A stretch of DNA of 16,074 nucleotides, taken from Bacteroidales bacterium UBA7574 (lineage in GTDB: Bacteria; Bacteroidota; Bacteroidia; Bacteroidales; Paludibacteraceae). This document shows positions 6,243-14,346 of the stretch, piece after piece (positions within the stretch are counted from its first letter, which is position 1; each line of letters opens with the position of its first letter). Under the pieces are notes generated by a model that worked only from the letters and a program-made list of their open reading frames with translations, searched no databases and was not told the DNA's origin. Both the position numbers and the translations under genes were made by a program. The stretch lies in NCBI GenBank assembly GCA_002479035.1, contig DLLA01000176.1:1-16074 (forward strand), given 5' to 3'.

Positions 6243-7103
6243 ATGATACTAATTGCAGATTCGGGTTCTACCAAGACCCATTGGTGTTTGATGACTGCCT
6301 CGGGGCAGAGCAGCGAGTTCTTTATGGACGGTATCAACCCGTTCTATCAGACCGCCGATGCTATCAAGAACAGTGTGAGCAACCAGCTCCTTCCGCAGAT
6401 GTCGCACCTGATGTGGGCGGGCAAAATCACCCATATCTATTTCTACGGCGCAGGTTGCACGCCCGAGAAGATACCCGTATTGAAATCCGCGTTGGAGGGC
6501 ATCTTCAAGTCGGCTGTGGTGGAGGTGTACTCCGACATGGTAGGCGCGGCATGCGGCCTGCTCGGGCACGGCGAAGGTGTGGCGTGCATCCTCGGTACGG
6601 GGGCTAACTCTTGCTTGTGGAACGGCAAGGAAATCGTGAAGAACGTACCTGCACTCGGCTTCATCCTTGGTGACGAAGGCAGTGGCGCCGTGCTCGGCAA
6701 ACGTCTCGTGGCAGACCTCCTCAAGAACCAACTCAACGACGAACTCAAGGACAAGTTCCTCACCCAATACGGCATCACGGCGGCGGACATCATCGAGAAC
6801 GTATATCGCAAGCCTTTCCCCAACCGCTACTTGGCATCGCTCAGCAAGTTCTGCGCCGAGAATATCGACAACCCGCTGATTTACAAGTTGGTATATGACC
6901 ACTTTGACTACTTTGCCAAGCGTATCCTGACCCAATATCCCGCCCTGCCGGTCGGCTTCATCGGCTCTATCGCGTACTATTATCAGGACGTGCTGAAGAA
7001 GGTACTGGCGGACAATGGCTTCTCGGTAGCCCAAATCTTGCAAAGTCCTATGGAGGGTCTCAAGGAGTACCACAAGAACGACATCGTGCCCACGCAGGAA
7101 TAA
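6243..7103 (+). CDS. BadF/BadG-type N-acetylglucosamine/N-acetylmuramic acid kinase (NagK/MurK-like)
   Basis: ATP-dependent amino-sugar kinase of the ASKHA fold, 286 residues. Phosphate-1 motif DSGSTKTHW (6-14), catalytic Asp98 in the context YSDMVGAACG, phosphate-2 motif GTGANS (118-123), GDEGSG (143-148) and a late adenosine-side glycine segment (VGFIGSIAYYY) are all visible. The frame stays open upstream to 6156, but that extension crosses the predicted promoter, whereas MILIADSGSTKT is the usual N-terminus of this family. It is followed 115 bases later by murQ. In Tannerella forsythia a kinase of this family (MurK) is paired with MurQ for N-acetylmuramic acid use, so MurNAc (and perhaps GlcNAc) 6-phosphorylation is the best guess. 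Substrate preference cannot be decided from sequence. Confidence 0.85.
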   Translation: MILIADSGSTKTHWCLMTASGQSSEFFMDGINPFYQTADAIKNSVSNQLLPQMSHLMWAGKITHIYFYGAGCTPEKIPVLKSALEGIFKSAVVEVYSDMVGAACGLLGHGEGVACILGTGANSCLWNGKEIVKNVPALGFILGDEGSGAVLGKRLVADLLKNQLNDELKDKFLTQYGITAADIIENVYRKPFPNRYLASLSKFCAENIDNPLIYKLVYDHFDYFAKRILTQYPALPVGFIGSIAYYYQDVLKKVLADNGFSVAQILQSPMEGLKEYHKNDIVPTQE

Positions 7104-7130
7104 GGTGCAGGATATAAATAGGTGTGCTGT

Positions 7131-7194
7131 GCATATTAACTATTAATTATTACTTATTACTCAAAGTGGATATGCTACGCATATTAACTATTAA
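7131..7194. repeat. AT-rich direct repeat between kinase and murQ
   Basis: GCATATTAACTATTAA occurs at 7131-7146 and again at 7179-7194, 48 bp apart, followed by more ATTAACTATTA-like units up to about 7212. Such AT-rich strings are common between Bacteroidota genes. No promoter with a TAnnTTTG box is seen here, so murQ is probably read from the kinase promoter. Confidence 0.6.
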
Positions 7195-7218
7195 CCATTA
7201 ACTATTACTTAATAAGCC

Positions 7219-8031
7219 GTGTTTGTAAAAATCACCGAACAACCCTCTCTGCACGACCACCTGGACGAGAAACCTGTGGGTGAACTGCTGCGGGAGATGA
7301 ACGAGGAGGACCAGAAGGTGGCGCTTGCCGTCCGTGATGTCATTCCTCAGATAGAGAAACTGGTCGAAGGTATCGTGCCGCGCATGAAGCAGGGCGGACG
7401 TATCTTCTACATGGGCGCAGGCACCAGCGGCCGTCTCGGTGTGCTGGACGCCAGCGAGATACCGCCTACCTTTGGTATGCCCAACACCTATGTGATTGGT
7501 CTCATCGCGGGTGGCGACACTGCCCTCCGCAACCCTGTGGAGAAAGCCGAAGACGACCCTGAAAAGTCGTGGCAGGAACTGCAGGAGCACCACATCACCC
7601 CCCTCGACACCGTCATTGGCATCGCGGCTTCGGGCACCACACCTTATGTAATAGGTGCGTTAGAGCATGCGCGCGCATTCGGGTGCCTCACGGCATCTAT
7701 CTCGTGCAACCCCGATTCGCCGGTGGCGCACGCTGCGGAGATTGCCATCGAACCTATCGTAGGCCCCGAGTTCGTGACCGGCTCCACGCGCCTCAAGTCG
7801 GGCACCGCACAGAAACTCATCTGCAATATGATTACCACCACCACCATGATTAAGTTGGGTCGTGTCAAGGGCAACAAGATGGTCAATATGCAGTTGAGCA
7901 ACAAGAAACTCGTGGACCGCGGCACCCGCATGCTGGTCGAGGAACTGGGTCTGGACTACGACAAGGCGCAGCATCTCCTCCTCCTTCACGGCAGCGTGAA
8001 GAAGGCGATGGACGCCTACCGCGGAGAGTAA
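7219..8031 (+). CDS. murQ: N-acetylmuramic acid 6-phosphate etherase
   Basis: Cleaves the lactyl ether of MurNAc-6-phosphate to give GlcNAc-6-phosphate and D-lactate, the committed step in muramic acid salvage. The 270-residue SIS-fold protein carries the family signature GAGTSGRLGVLDASEIPPT (66-84). Glu80 corresponds to E. coli Glu83, and Glu111 (VEKAEDD) to Glu114. SGTTPYV and the GSTRLKSGTAQK segment are also typical. The start is GTG, giving MFVKITEQPS; homologues begin with nearly the same sequence, so I keep it despite the rare codon and lack of a clear Shine-Dalgarno. It follows the amino-sugar kinase on the same strand and should use that enzyme's product. No transporter gene accompanies the pair in this window. 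Confidence 0.93.
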   Translation: MFVKITEQPSLHDHLDEKPVGELLREMNEEDQKVALAVRDVIPQIEKLVEGIVPRMKQGGRIFYMGAGTSGRLGVLDASEIPPTFGMPNTYVIGLIAGGDTALRNPVEKAEDDPEKSWQELQEHHITPLDTVIGIAASGTTPYVIGALEHARAFGCLTASISCNPDSPVAHAAEIAIEPIVGPEFVTGSTRLKSGTAQKLICNMITTTTMIKLGRVKGNKMVNMQLSNKKLVDRGTRMLVEELGLDYDKAQHLLLLHGSVKKAMDAYRGE

Positions 8032-8085
8032 GAAATACCCCCTCGTATCTCCCCGAATTTTCGTTCCGATTATGTCGGGTCAAAC

Positions 8086-8129
8086 AGCAAGGGATAAGCA
8101 AGGGATGAGCAAGGGATAGGCAATCCATA
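8086..8129. repeat. 11-bp tandem intergenic repeat, AGCAAGGGATA type
   Basis: AGCAAGGGATA (8086), AGCAAGGGATG (8097) and AGCAAGGGATA (8108) run head to tail, then a decayed GGCAATCCATA (8119). The period is exactly 11 bp, as in the repeat at 1376. It lies in the 442-bp murQ-susC gap. Confidence 0.8.
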
Positions 8130-8160
8130 CCAACCCTAAATATGAGACCCTACCGAGCAA

Positions 8161-8217
8161 AATTAACGGGAAATAAACGGCAATTAACGGAGCCTTTTTA
8201 ATGGGTCTTTAATGGAG
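8161..8217. repeat. further degenerate ~11-bp repeats in the murQ-susC gap
   Basis: AATTAACGGGA (8161), AATAAACGGC (8172) and AATTAACGGAG (8182) are followed by TTTTAATGGGT (8196) and CTTTAATGGAG (8207). The units are imperfect, so this is less certain than the neighbouring repeat. No gene is visible in this gap. Confidence 0.5.
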
Positions 8218-8238
8218 CCAAAAGCCGTTGTTGGAGAA

Positions 8239-8269
8239 AATTCGTGGTTAATTACACGGTAATTCGTGT
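8239..8269. repeat. paired AATTCGTG direct repeats with overlapping ACACG/CGTGT dyad
   Basis: AATTCGTG occurs at 8239-8246 and 8261-8268, 22 bp apart or about two helical turns. The second copy overlaps a small inverted repeat ACACG (8254-8258)/CGTGT (8265-8269). It lies about 105 bp upstream of the susC -33 box, a plausible place for an activator, but nothing identifies one. Confidence 0.3.
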
Positions 8270-8372
8270 TTGACCGGTTCTTCAGAGAATTGCGGTGGGG
8301 GCTTTCAGGCAGATTGGGGCTTGCATTTTGCAGGGTGATGTTGTTAAGTTAGAGTTAATTTTGTTGCCTACT

Positions 8373-8404
8373 CTTGCACATACGAAAACTTTTTCGTAAC
8401 TTTG
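8373..8404 (+). promoter_or_regulatory. susC operon promoter
   Basis: -33-like CTTG (8373-8376), 20-bp spacer, -7 TAACTTTG (8397-8404). Predicted transcription start is near 8410, giving a leader of about 64 bases before the susC ATG. Three of the four promoters in the window share the same TAACTTTG box. Confidence 0.75.
8381..8398. promoter_or_regulatory. palindrome TACGAAAA-CT-TTTTCGTA inside the susC promoter
   Basis: Perfect 8-bp arms around a 2-base centre. It fills the spacer and reaches the first two bases of the -7 box. A protein bound there would block RNA polymerase, so a repressor operator is the natural reading. It could instead form a small RNA hairpin only if transcribed from further upstream. 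Nothing in the window identifies the binding protein. Confidence 0.5.
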
Positions 8405-8473
8405 TGGCGGAATAGGGAGGAAACGTGTTGTATATAATGTGTAAAATTTGAACAATAAACAAATCTGATATTT

Positions 8474-11400
8474 ATGAAGAGATTATTCTTTATGCTCACC
8501 TGTCTGCTGGCGGCGGTAGCGATGAACGCTACTGTCACGGTAAGGGGTGTGGTTACTTCTGCGGAGGATAAAGAGCCTGTGATAGGTGCTTCGGTCTTGG
8601 AGAAGGGTACGACCAACGGTACCATTACCGATTTCGACGGTATGTACACGCTTACCGTGCAGGATGGTGCCACGTTGGAGATTAGTTACGTGGGTATGAA
8701 AACCCAAGAGGTGAAAGTTACCGGCACGCAGCACAATGTCGTCCTTCAGGGCGACGCCATCGCTGTCGAGGAGGTGGTTGTTACCGCCATGGGCGTTGTC
8801 CAAGAGAAGAAACGCCTTAACTTCGCCGTGCAGAACGTAGGGGCAGACGACCTTACTGACGGTAAGTCGGCGAACATATTGAACTCGCTGCAAGGTAAGG
8901 TGGCGGGTGTAAATGTGACCACGGGCGGTGGTTCGCCTAACTCTGGCAGCCAGTTGATTATCCGTGGTGTAACCTCTATATCCTCCACGCAAACCAACGA
9001 GCCGTTGGTTATCTTGGATGGTATGCCACTTACGGGCGGTTTGGGTGATATCAACCCCAACGATATTGAGTCGGTTACGGTGCTGAAAGGTGCTGCTGCG
9101 TCTGCTCTGTACGGTCAAGAGGCTGCCAATGGCGTTTTGATGGTCACTACAAAAAGTGCTTCTGCGGGAAAACTGACTGCAACGGTCAATGGCTCTTGGC
9201 AATTTGATACACCGGCTAACCTGATAAAGACGCAGAATATGTATATGTCCGGCTCGCAGGGTTTCTACAAGGAGCAAACCAAGAACGGTTGGGGACCTGT
9301 CTTGAACCCTGTGGGTACGACCAACCCCGCAGAGACCTACGACAATGTGCGCAACTACTTCAAGGACTATGGTTTCTACCACAAGTACGATATGTCACTG
9401 TCGGGTGGTACGGACAAGTTCCAAGCACTCGCATCGGCATCATACTCCAATGCGGAGGGTATCGTGGTGAACGACTACCGCCAGAAAGTAACGGCGATGT
9501 TAAAAGGTACGTATTCACCGAATAAGTACCTGACTATGAGCCTTATGGCAAATGTGATACACAATACCTATCGTAGTGCAGGCAGCGTGAGCGGCATCTA
9601 CTCATGGCCTATCAACGATGATATCCGCAACTACGAAACCGAAACTGGCGACATCCGTTTCCTCTACTATGCGGACGAGAAAGCCGACTCTCCTATATCT
9701 CCTCTTTATTCACGCTACCGCGATGAGGGTGTGAACAAAAGCACACGTACCTTGTTGACGGGTTTCATCACGGCAAAGCCTGTAAAGGGACTTGAGATTA
9801 CCGCCCGTTTGAGCATGGACCAAAACAATTACCACTACGACGGATACACAGTGCCTCGTTTCTCTGATACCAACTTGGCTCCTGAGCAGAATATCACTGA
9901 CCCGTACTTGACCCAGGAACAGTTGGATAAAATTAGCAAATCGTTGTTGGGTGAATATAGTTACTCGCAGTCTGAAGGACGCCTGTTGACAGGAAACTTG
10001 CTGGCTACCTACCATTTGGACTTGCCAAAAGATTTCGGTATGGACTTTATGGTCGGTGGAGAACTGAAAGACCGCACATCCATATCTTCGTCTATGACGG
10101 GGCGTGACTTTGTCATACCCGGGGTGTATAGTATTGGAAACACCAACTATATCAACGGCACAGATGATGTCAAACTCACACACACACAACGGCGTAGTGC
10201 AGGTGTCTATGGAGAGATACGCGGCGACTATAAGGGAATTGCTTCGCTCTCTGTTACTTCGCGTTGGGACTGGTCATCTACATTAGCAATGGAGTATTGC
10301 CCGTATTGGTACCCCTCTGTAACAGGTGGTTTGATTCTCTCAGAGTTGATTCCCGGGCTGAACGAGACCAAGGATAATTGGTTCTCCTACTGGAAGATAC
10401 GTGGCAACTTCGCTATGGTAGGTAAAGATGCACCGGCTTACTTGATGGACCGCCGTTTCACGCAGTACGCTACATTGCCTGATGGTGGTTATGGCGCAAA
10501 TGCCAGTGCCAGTGTTGGTGCCGACATCAAACCGGAAATATCCAAGTCTTGGGAGATAGGTACGGACATCCGCTTCTTGAACAACAGGCTGCGTATGGAC
10601 CTTGCATATTACAGCCAAGCCACAGAAAACCAAATCGTTACTGTGCGTGTCAGCCATGCTGCGGGCTATGTGCTCCAGACGCGCAACGAGGGTAGCGTCA
10701 AGAACCAGGGTATGGAGTTATCGTTGGACGGCGACATCATCAAACAAAACGGTTGGTTGTGGACGATGGGTGTGAACGTAGGTTTCAACCGTGGCGTGGT
10801 GACAGCCTTGCCTGAAGGTATGGTCGAGATACAGGGTACACAGTATGGGGACATCTTCCCGACGGCTTACCTCAATGGTAGTACCACCGCTATCTCGGGT
10901 AAAGACTATGCACGTACAGAGGATGGTAAAATCATCTGCGATGAGAACGGCTATCCTACTATCAACCCATCCAAGTCGGTACTTATTGGTAACCGCGAAC
11001 CGTTGTTCTCTGCAGGTCTCAGCACAATGCTCAAGTACAAAGGTTTCTCTCTCTCATTGCAGTTCGACGGACGTGTAGGCGGTGAGGTGGTCAACGTAAC
11101 TGGACGCGGATTGTGGTCAAGTGGTATGCACTCTGCCATTCCGCAATACCGCGGACGACAAGTGGTATGGGATGGTGTAGTGGCTGCCGGTACGGATGCG
11201 GACGGTAATACTATCTACGAGCAGAATACCAAACCGATTGTATTGGACGCAACTACGCTCACCAACTACTACTACAACGTATCGTCCAATTTCTTGGAGG
11301 ATGGCTCCTACATACGTCTGCAATATGCTACAATTGCGTATGACTTTGCTCCAATGCTCAAGAACGTCAAGGGTATTGAGGGCATAAAACTCTCATTCAC

Positions 11401-11554
11401 AGGCACAAACCTGTTCCTGCTCACACGCTACACGGGCTCTGACCCGCAAGTGAATGCAGATACAAGTAAAGCAGGTGTGGGTGCTGCAGGTGTGGACAAC
11501 TATCAGATACCTAACACACGCGGTTTCAATATGGCGGTGCAAGTTACATTCTAA
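8474..11554 (+). CDS. SusC/RagA-type TonB-linked outer-membrane transporter
   Basis: TonB-dependent beta-barrel importer of 1026 residues, the usual size. N-terminal signal peptide (MKRLFFMLTCLLAAVAMNA) leads into a carboxypeptidase-regulatory-like domain (about 21-92: VRGVVTSAEDKEPVIGASV, GTITDFDGMYTL). A TonB-box-like VEEVVVTA follows (98-105), then the plug (about 115-225, with LQGKVAGV, IIRGVTS and DIESVTVLKGAAASALYG), then the long barrel ending in MAVQVTF with the terminal Phe that outer-membrane proteins use for assembly. It should form a lidded complex with the SusD-like lipoprotein 36 bases downstream. The ATG follows a recognisable promoter. The imported ligand is unknown; no glycoside hydrolase or peptidase is encoded in the window. 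Confidence 0.95.
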   Translation: MKRLFFMLTCLLAAVAMNATVTVRGVVTSAEDKEPVIGASVLEKGTTNGTITDFDGMYTLTVQDGATLEISYVGMKTQEVKVTGTQHNVVLQGDAIAVEEVVVTAMGVVQEKKRLNFAVQNVGADDLTDGKSANILNSLQGKVAGVNVTTGGGSPNSGSQLIIRGVTSISSTQTNEPLVILDGMPLTGGLGDINPNDIESVTVLKGAAASALYGQEAANGVLMVTTKSASAGKLTATVNGSWQFDTPANLIKTQNMYMSGSQGFYKEQTKNGWGPVLNPVGTTNPAETYDNVRNYFKDYGFYHKYDMSLSGGTDKFQALASASYSNAEGIVVNDYRQKVTAMLKGTYSPNKYLTMSLMANVIHNTYRSAGSVSGIYSWPINDDIRNYETETGDIRFLYYADEKADSPISPLYSRYRDEGVNKSTRTLLTGFITAKPVKGLEITARLSMDQNNYHYDGYTVPRFSDTNLAPEQNITDPYLTQEQLDKISKSLLGEYSYSQSEGRLLTGNLLATYHLDLPKDFGMDFMVGGELKDRTSISSSMTGRDFVIPGVYSIGNTNYINGTDDVKLTHTQRRSAGVYGEIRGDYKGIASLSVTSRWDWSSTLAMEYCPYWYPSVTGGLILSELIPGLNETKDNWFSYWKIRGNFAMVGKDAPAYLMDRRFTQYATLPDGGYGANASASVGADIKPEISKSWEIGTDIRFLNNRLRMDLAYYSQATENQIVTVRVSHAAGYVLQTRNEGSVKNQGMELSLDGDIIKQNGWLWTMGVNVGFNRGVVTALPEGMVEIQGTQYGDIFPTAYLNGSTTAISGKDYARTEDGKIICDENGYPTINPSKSVLIGNREPLFSAGLSTMLKYKGFSLSLQFDGRVGGEVVNVTGRGLWSSGMHSAIPQYRGRQVVWDGVVAAGTDADGNTIYEQNTKPIVLDATTLTNYYYNVSSNFLEDGSYIRLQYATIAYDFAPMLKNVKGIEGIKLSFTGTNLFLLTRYTGSDPQVNADTSKAGVGAAGVDNYQIPNTRGFNMAVQVTF

Positions 11555-11577
11555 ACAACTATGACAATTCATTTAAT

Positions 11578-11582
11578 AAGGA
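11578..11582 (+). promoter_or_regulatory. ribosome binding site choosing the susD start
   Basis: AAGGA sits 8 bases before ATG 11591 and is one of the few clear Shine-Dalgarno sequences here. It supports 11591 over the in-frame ATG at 11561, which would add ten residues before a normal lipoprotein signal. Confidence 0.6.
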
Positions 11583-11590
11583 ACAATAAT

Positions 11591-13447
11591 ATGAAACGAG
11601 TTCTATATACATTGTTGAGTGCAGTAGTATTGGCTACTTCTCTCACAGGGTGCGAAGATTGGATGGATGTCAATACATCCAAAGATGCACCTGTTACCGT
11701 AACTTGTGAAGAGGTGCTGCCCTCAGTGCTGTTCTTTGCATGCCAGGGAGTGTACGACTTTGCCGAGTATGGCACATATCTCAGCCAATGTCTTACCACA
11801 GGCGGTAAGGCGCAGACCTCTACACTCCCTTACAAGAACGGTTGGGGCGGGTTTATGGAGATGAACCGTCACCCGCAGTGGCGTCGCCACTACTACGATG
11901 TAGGTGTGAACGCACAATATCTGATTGCAGATGCCGAGGAGAAAGGAGCGCGCAACTATGTTTTGGTCACTCGGACCCTTCTGCTCAACTCACTGATGTT
12001 AACCACTGACCTCTTTGGTGAGATGCCGCGTTCTCAGGCATACCAATCGAATAACCCTGCCTATGACACGCAAGAGGAAATCTATGCCTATATGGAGCAG
12101 GAGTTCCAAGACCTCATTGCTCTCTACAACGACCCCGAATGGATAGAGTGCCCTACCAATACGGCAATGAACGCAAAGCGCGACCGTATGTATGCAGGTG
12201 ATTTGCTCAAATGGCGTGCATTCACCAAGGCTCTTTACTGCCGTTTCTTGGTACGTCAGATACCTAACTGGAACAATACCGCTGAGGTGCGCAACAAAAT
12301 CATCACGCTTGTGGACGAGGTACTCGCAGATCCCGATTGGGCAGAACCACTCTACAAGTTCGATGGCGGTGTAGCCGAGCAGAACTGCCAATGGGGACCG
12401 TCTATGCCTAAGATGAACCTCGGTTGGGCGCAGGCACGCGAAAACTTATTGAAGTCTGCTATGCCTTCCACATTCTTCGCTAGCATACTCGGCTTCTATC
12501 CGAAAGCCACGAAGACGGCCAATTCTGTTAAGTACAACGGAGAGAAAGTGGAGTCGGGTACTATCTTTGCCCTGGACCCGCGTGCTACACGCATGATGCA
12601 TTACCGTAAAGACAATGAAGGGAAAGGAGACCCTGCTATGCGTAGTCTGCGCAACAACATAGGTATGGATGTCTCTATGAAGGAGACTTATTATCCTGAT
12701 TTGTATTGCACGACCAACAAGGATTCTGTCATGAATACCTACAAATCCAATCCTTACACACGTGACGACGGCTATATTGCTTTCATCACAGAAGAGGAGT
12801 TGCTCTTCATCAAGGCTGAGGCGCAGTATTGGAGCAACAATAAAGCCGAGGCTTACAACACCACCAAGCAGGCAGTGGAACGCAGTTTCACTCGCTATGG
12901 CGTATACGGCAACATGGGCGACCCCGACAAGGTAAATGAGGCAGGCTTGATAGATTTCTTCTTCCGTATACGTATGCCCGCGGATAATTTCACGATTGCT
13001 ACATTGATGCAGCAGAAGTATGTGGCTTTGTATCTGCAACCGGAGCAATGGTGCGATGTCCGCCGCTACAACTATAGCAGTTCCTCCAACGGCATTCAGT
13101 ACGACAATGTATATGTCTATGACATCGCCAACGTGTACAATCAAGGTAAGACGGGAACTGTGAAGGAAGACAATTTCAGCGAGACGTTCGAACTCACACG
13201 CCCTTATAATATCTACGAGGCACAATGGATGACAGACAAGGACATAGTCGGCGGCAAACTTACTGCCAATGCGTGGGTAAACCGTATATCGGCTGACCCG
13301 GAGACCGAAGAGAAGTACAACAAAGCAGAGTTGGAACGCATCGGAGCATACAAGAATCCCGATTGGCTGCGCAAACGTATGGTTTGGCAACGTAACACCA
13401 ACTCGAATGGGGCTATCACAAGCACCGGTACAGGAACGTGGATGTGA
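11591..13447 (+). CDS. SusD/RagB-type surface lipoprotein (SusD-like_2 flavour)
   Basis: Substrate-capturing outer-membrane lipoprotein that closes over the SusC barrel. With the start used here it has 618 residues and a type II signal peptide MKRVLYTLLSAVVLATSLTGC, with Cys21 as the lipidated residue, followed by EDWMDVN, a very common SusD opening. Helical SusD-like sequence follows, including a TEEELLFIKAEAQYW segment (near residue 398 onward), a typical SusD helix. The opening, and the C-terminus without the classical RLLYP ending, remind me of the SusD-like_2 subgroup rather than classic starch SusD; that placement is from memory of the families. The stop is 26 bases before the next lipoprotein start, so co-translation in one operon is expected. 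Confidence 0.9.
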   Translation: MKRVLYTLLSAVVLATSLTGCEDWMDVNTSKDAPVTVTCEEVLPSVLFFACQGVYDFAEYGTYLSQCLTTGGKAQTSTLPYKNGWGGFMEMNRHPQWRRHYYDVGVNAQYLIADAEEKGARNYVLVTRTLLLNSLMLTTDLFGEMPRSQAYQSNNPAYDTQEEIYAYMEQEFQDLIALYNDPEWIECPTNTAMNAKRDRMYAGDLLKWRAFTKALYCRFLVRQIPNWNNTAEVRNKIITLVDEVLADPDWAEPLYKFDGGVAEQNCQWGPSMPKMNLGWAQARENLLKSAMPSTFFASILGFYPKATKTANSVKYNGEKVESGTIFALDPRATRMMHYRKDNEGKGDPAMRSLRNNIGMDVSMKETYYPDLYCTTNKDSVMNTYKSNPYTRDDGYIAFITEEELLFIKAEAQYWSNNKAEAYNTTKQAVERSFTRYGVYGNMGDPDKVNEAGLIDFFFRIRMPADNFTIATLMQQKYVALYLQPEQWCDVRRYNYSSSSNGIQYDNVYVYDIANVYNQGKTGTVKEDNFSETFELTRPYNIYEAQWMTDKDIVGGKLTANAWVNRISADPETEEKYNKAELERIGAYKNPDWLRKRMVWQRNTNSNGAITSTGTGTWM

Positions 13448-13473
13448 TTGTAAAACAGACTATGGCAATTTCT

Positions 13474-14331
13474 ATGAATATGAAAGCAAGTAAGTATATA
13501 GCAATACTGATGATAGCAACGGGCGTGATGACAGCGTGCGACAAGCACGACTCGTTGGACGACCAAGTATTTATCGGCAAGATGGCACCGCAGGTGTATT
13601 GGGAGGTACCCAGTACCACGGTATCTGCCGGCGACGATGTGGCGTTTAGTGCGCAGTATTATACCACAGGTGATAGACCTGTTTCCTATTGCGAGGTGTG
13701 GTACAACACCATCGAGACGGAAGACAAACAAGTGTCCGCTCCGTGGGTAACATGCACCACCTACTCTATAGTGTCTTCTTCTGTCACCGAACGTATGACG
13801 GAGAGTGGCACACAGGTCAAGTATATGCACGATGAGGCAAACTGGAACGCCAAACAACGTGCTTACCAGTTCAAGGCTACGTTCCCGACTTCCTACACCA
13901 AGAGCAAGACCGAATGGAAGAACAAAGAGTGGGACTCTACATTGGTAGTGCGCTACTTCGGAGAGAACTTTATGCAGCACTTCAAGGATAGTTTGGAGAC
14001 TATCTTGAAAGCCGATTTGGATAAGTCCTACGTGGACTACAAGACTCTATATATCGCCAAGGGGGGAGATGAGCGTATCTTCATCAGCCAATATACCGAT
14101 TCTGCCTTTAACGACAACACCCAAACCTACGACAAGTTCTTCAAGAACCATGAATTGCCGGCTGCTGTTGACTCACTCTATCAGGCTTGCACCTTTGGTG
14201 ATTTGATTGACAGCAAAGGCGAGAAGAGCATCTCTTACAAAAAGCAGTATTCACTCAAGGCTACCCTGCGTTGTTACGATGACCAAGGCACTTATGGATT
14301 TGCATTGTACAAAGAAATAAAACTCAACTAA
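13474..14331 (+). CDS. unrecognised exported lipoprotein in SusE/F position
   Basis: I do not recognise a named family. The N-terminus MNMKASKYIAILMIATGVMTAC is a lipoprotein signal with Cys22 as acylation site. The frame extends up to 13438, overlapping susD by ten bases, and Mets at 13462, 13474 and 13480 are all possible. I choose 13474 because it gives a short signal peptide and avoids the overlap. The mature part (~264 residues) starts with a probable beta-sandwich stretch (MAPQVYWEVPSTTVSAGDDVAFSAQYYT), as in Ig/PKD-like modules. A mixed charged middle section follows, and the protein ends with a strand-rich segment (YSLKATLRCYDDQGTYGFALYKEIKLN). Its place after SusC/SusD suggests a surface accessory protein for ligand binding, as SusE and SusF are. 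Function beyond that is unsupported. Confidence 0.75.
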   Translation: MNMKASKYIAILMIATGVMTACDKHDSLDDQVFIGKMAPQVYWEVPSTTVSAGDDVAFSAQYYTTGDRPVSYCEVWYNTIETEDKQVSAPWVTCTTYSIVSSSVTERMTESGTQVKYMHDEANWNAKQRAYQFKATFPTSYTKSKTEWKNKEWDSTLVVRYFGENFMQHFKDSLETILKADLDKSYVDYKTLYIAKGGDERIFISQYTDSAFNDNTQTYDKFFKNHELPAAVDSLYQACTFGDLIDSKGEKSISYKKQYSLKATLRCYDDQGTYGFALYKEIKLN

Positions 14332-14346
14332 TACGAAACCGAGAAT

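Noticed and set aside
8045..8082. Terminator after murQ from CCCGA...TCGGG
   Set aside because: Five-base arms, a loop of about 19 bases and no T-run; too weak to call.
8483..9382. 299-codon minus-strand open frame opposite susC (others opposite susD, 12446-13390, and the last lipoprotein, 15112-15894)
   Set aside because: Antisense to strongly supported SusC, SusD and lipoprotein genes, with low-complexity translations and no promoter.
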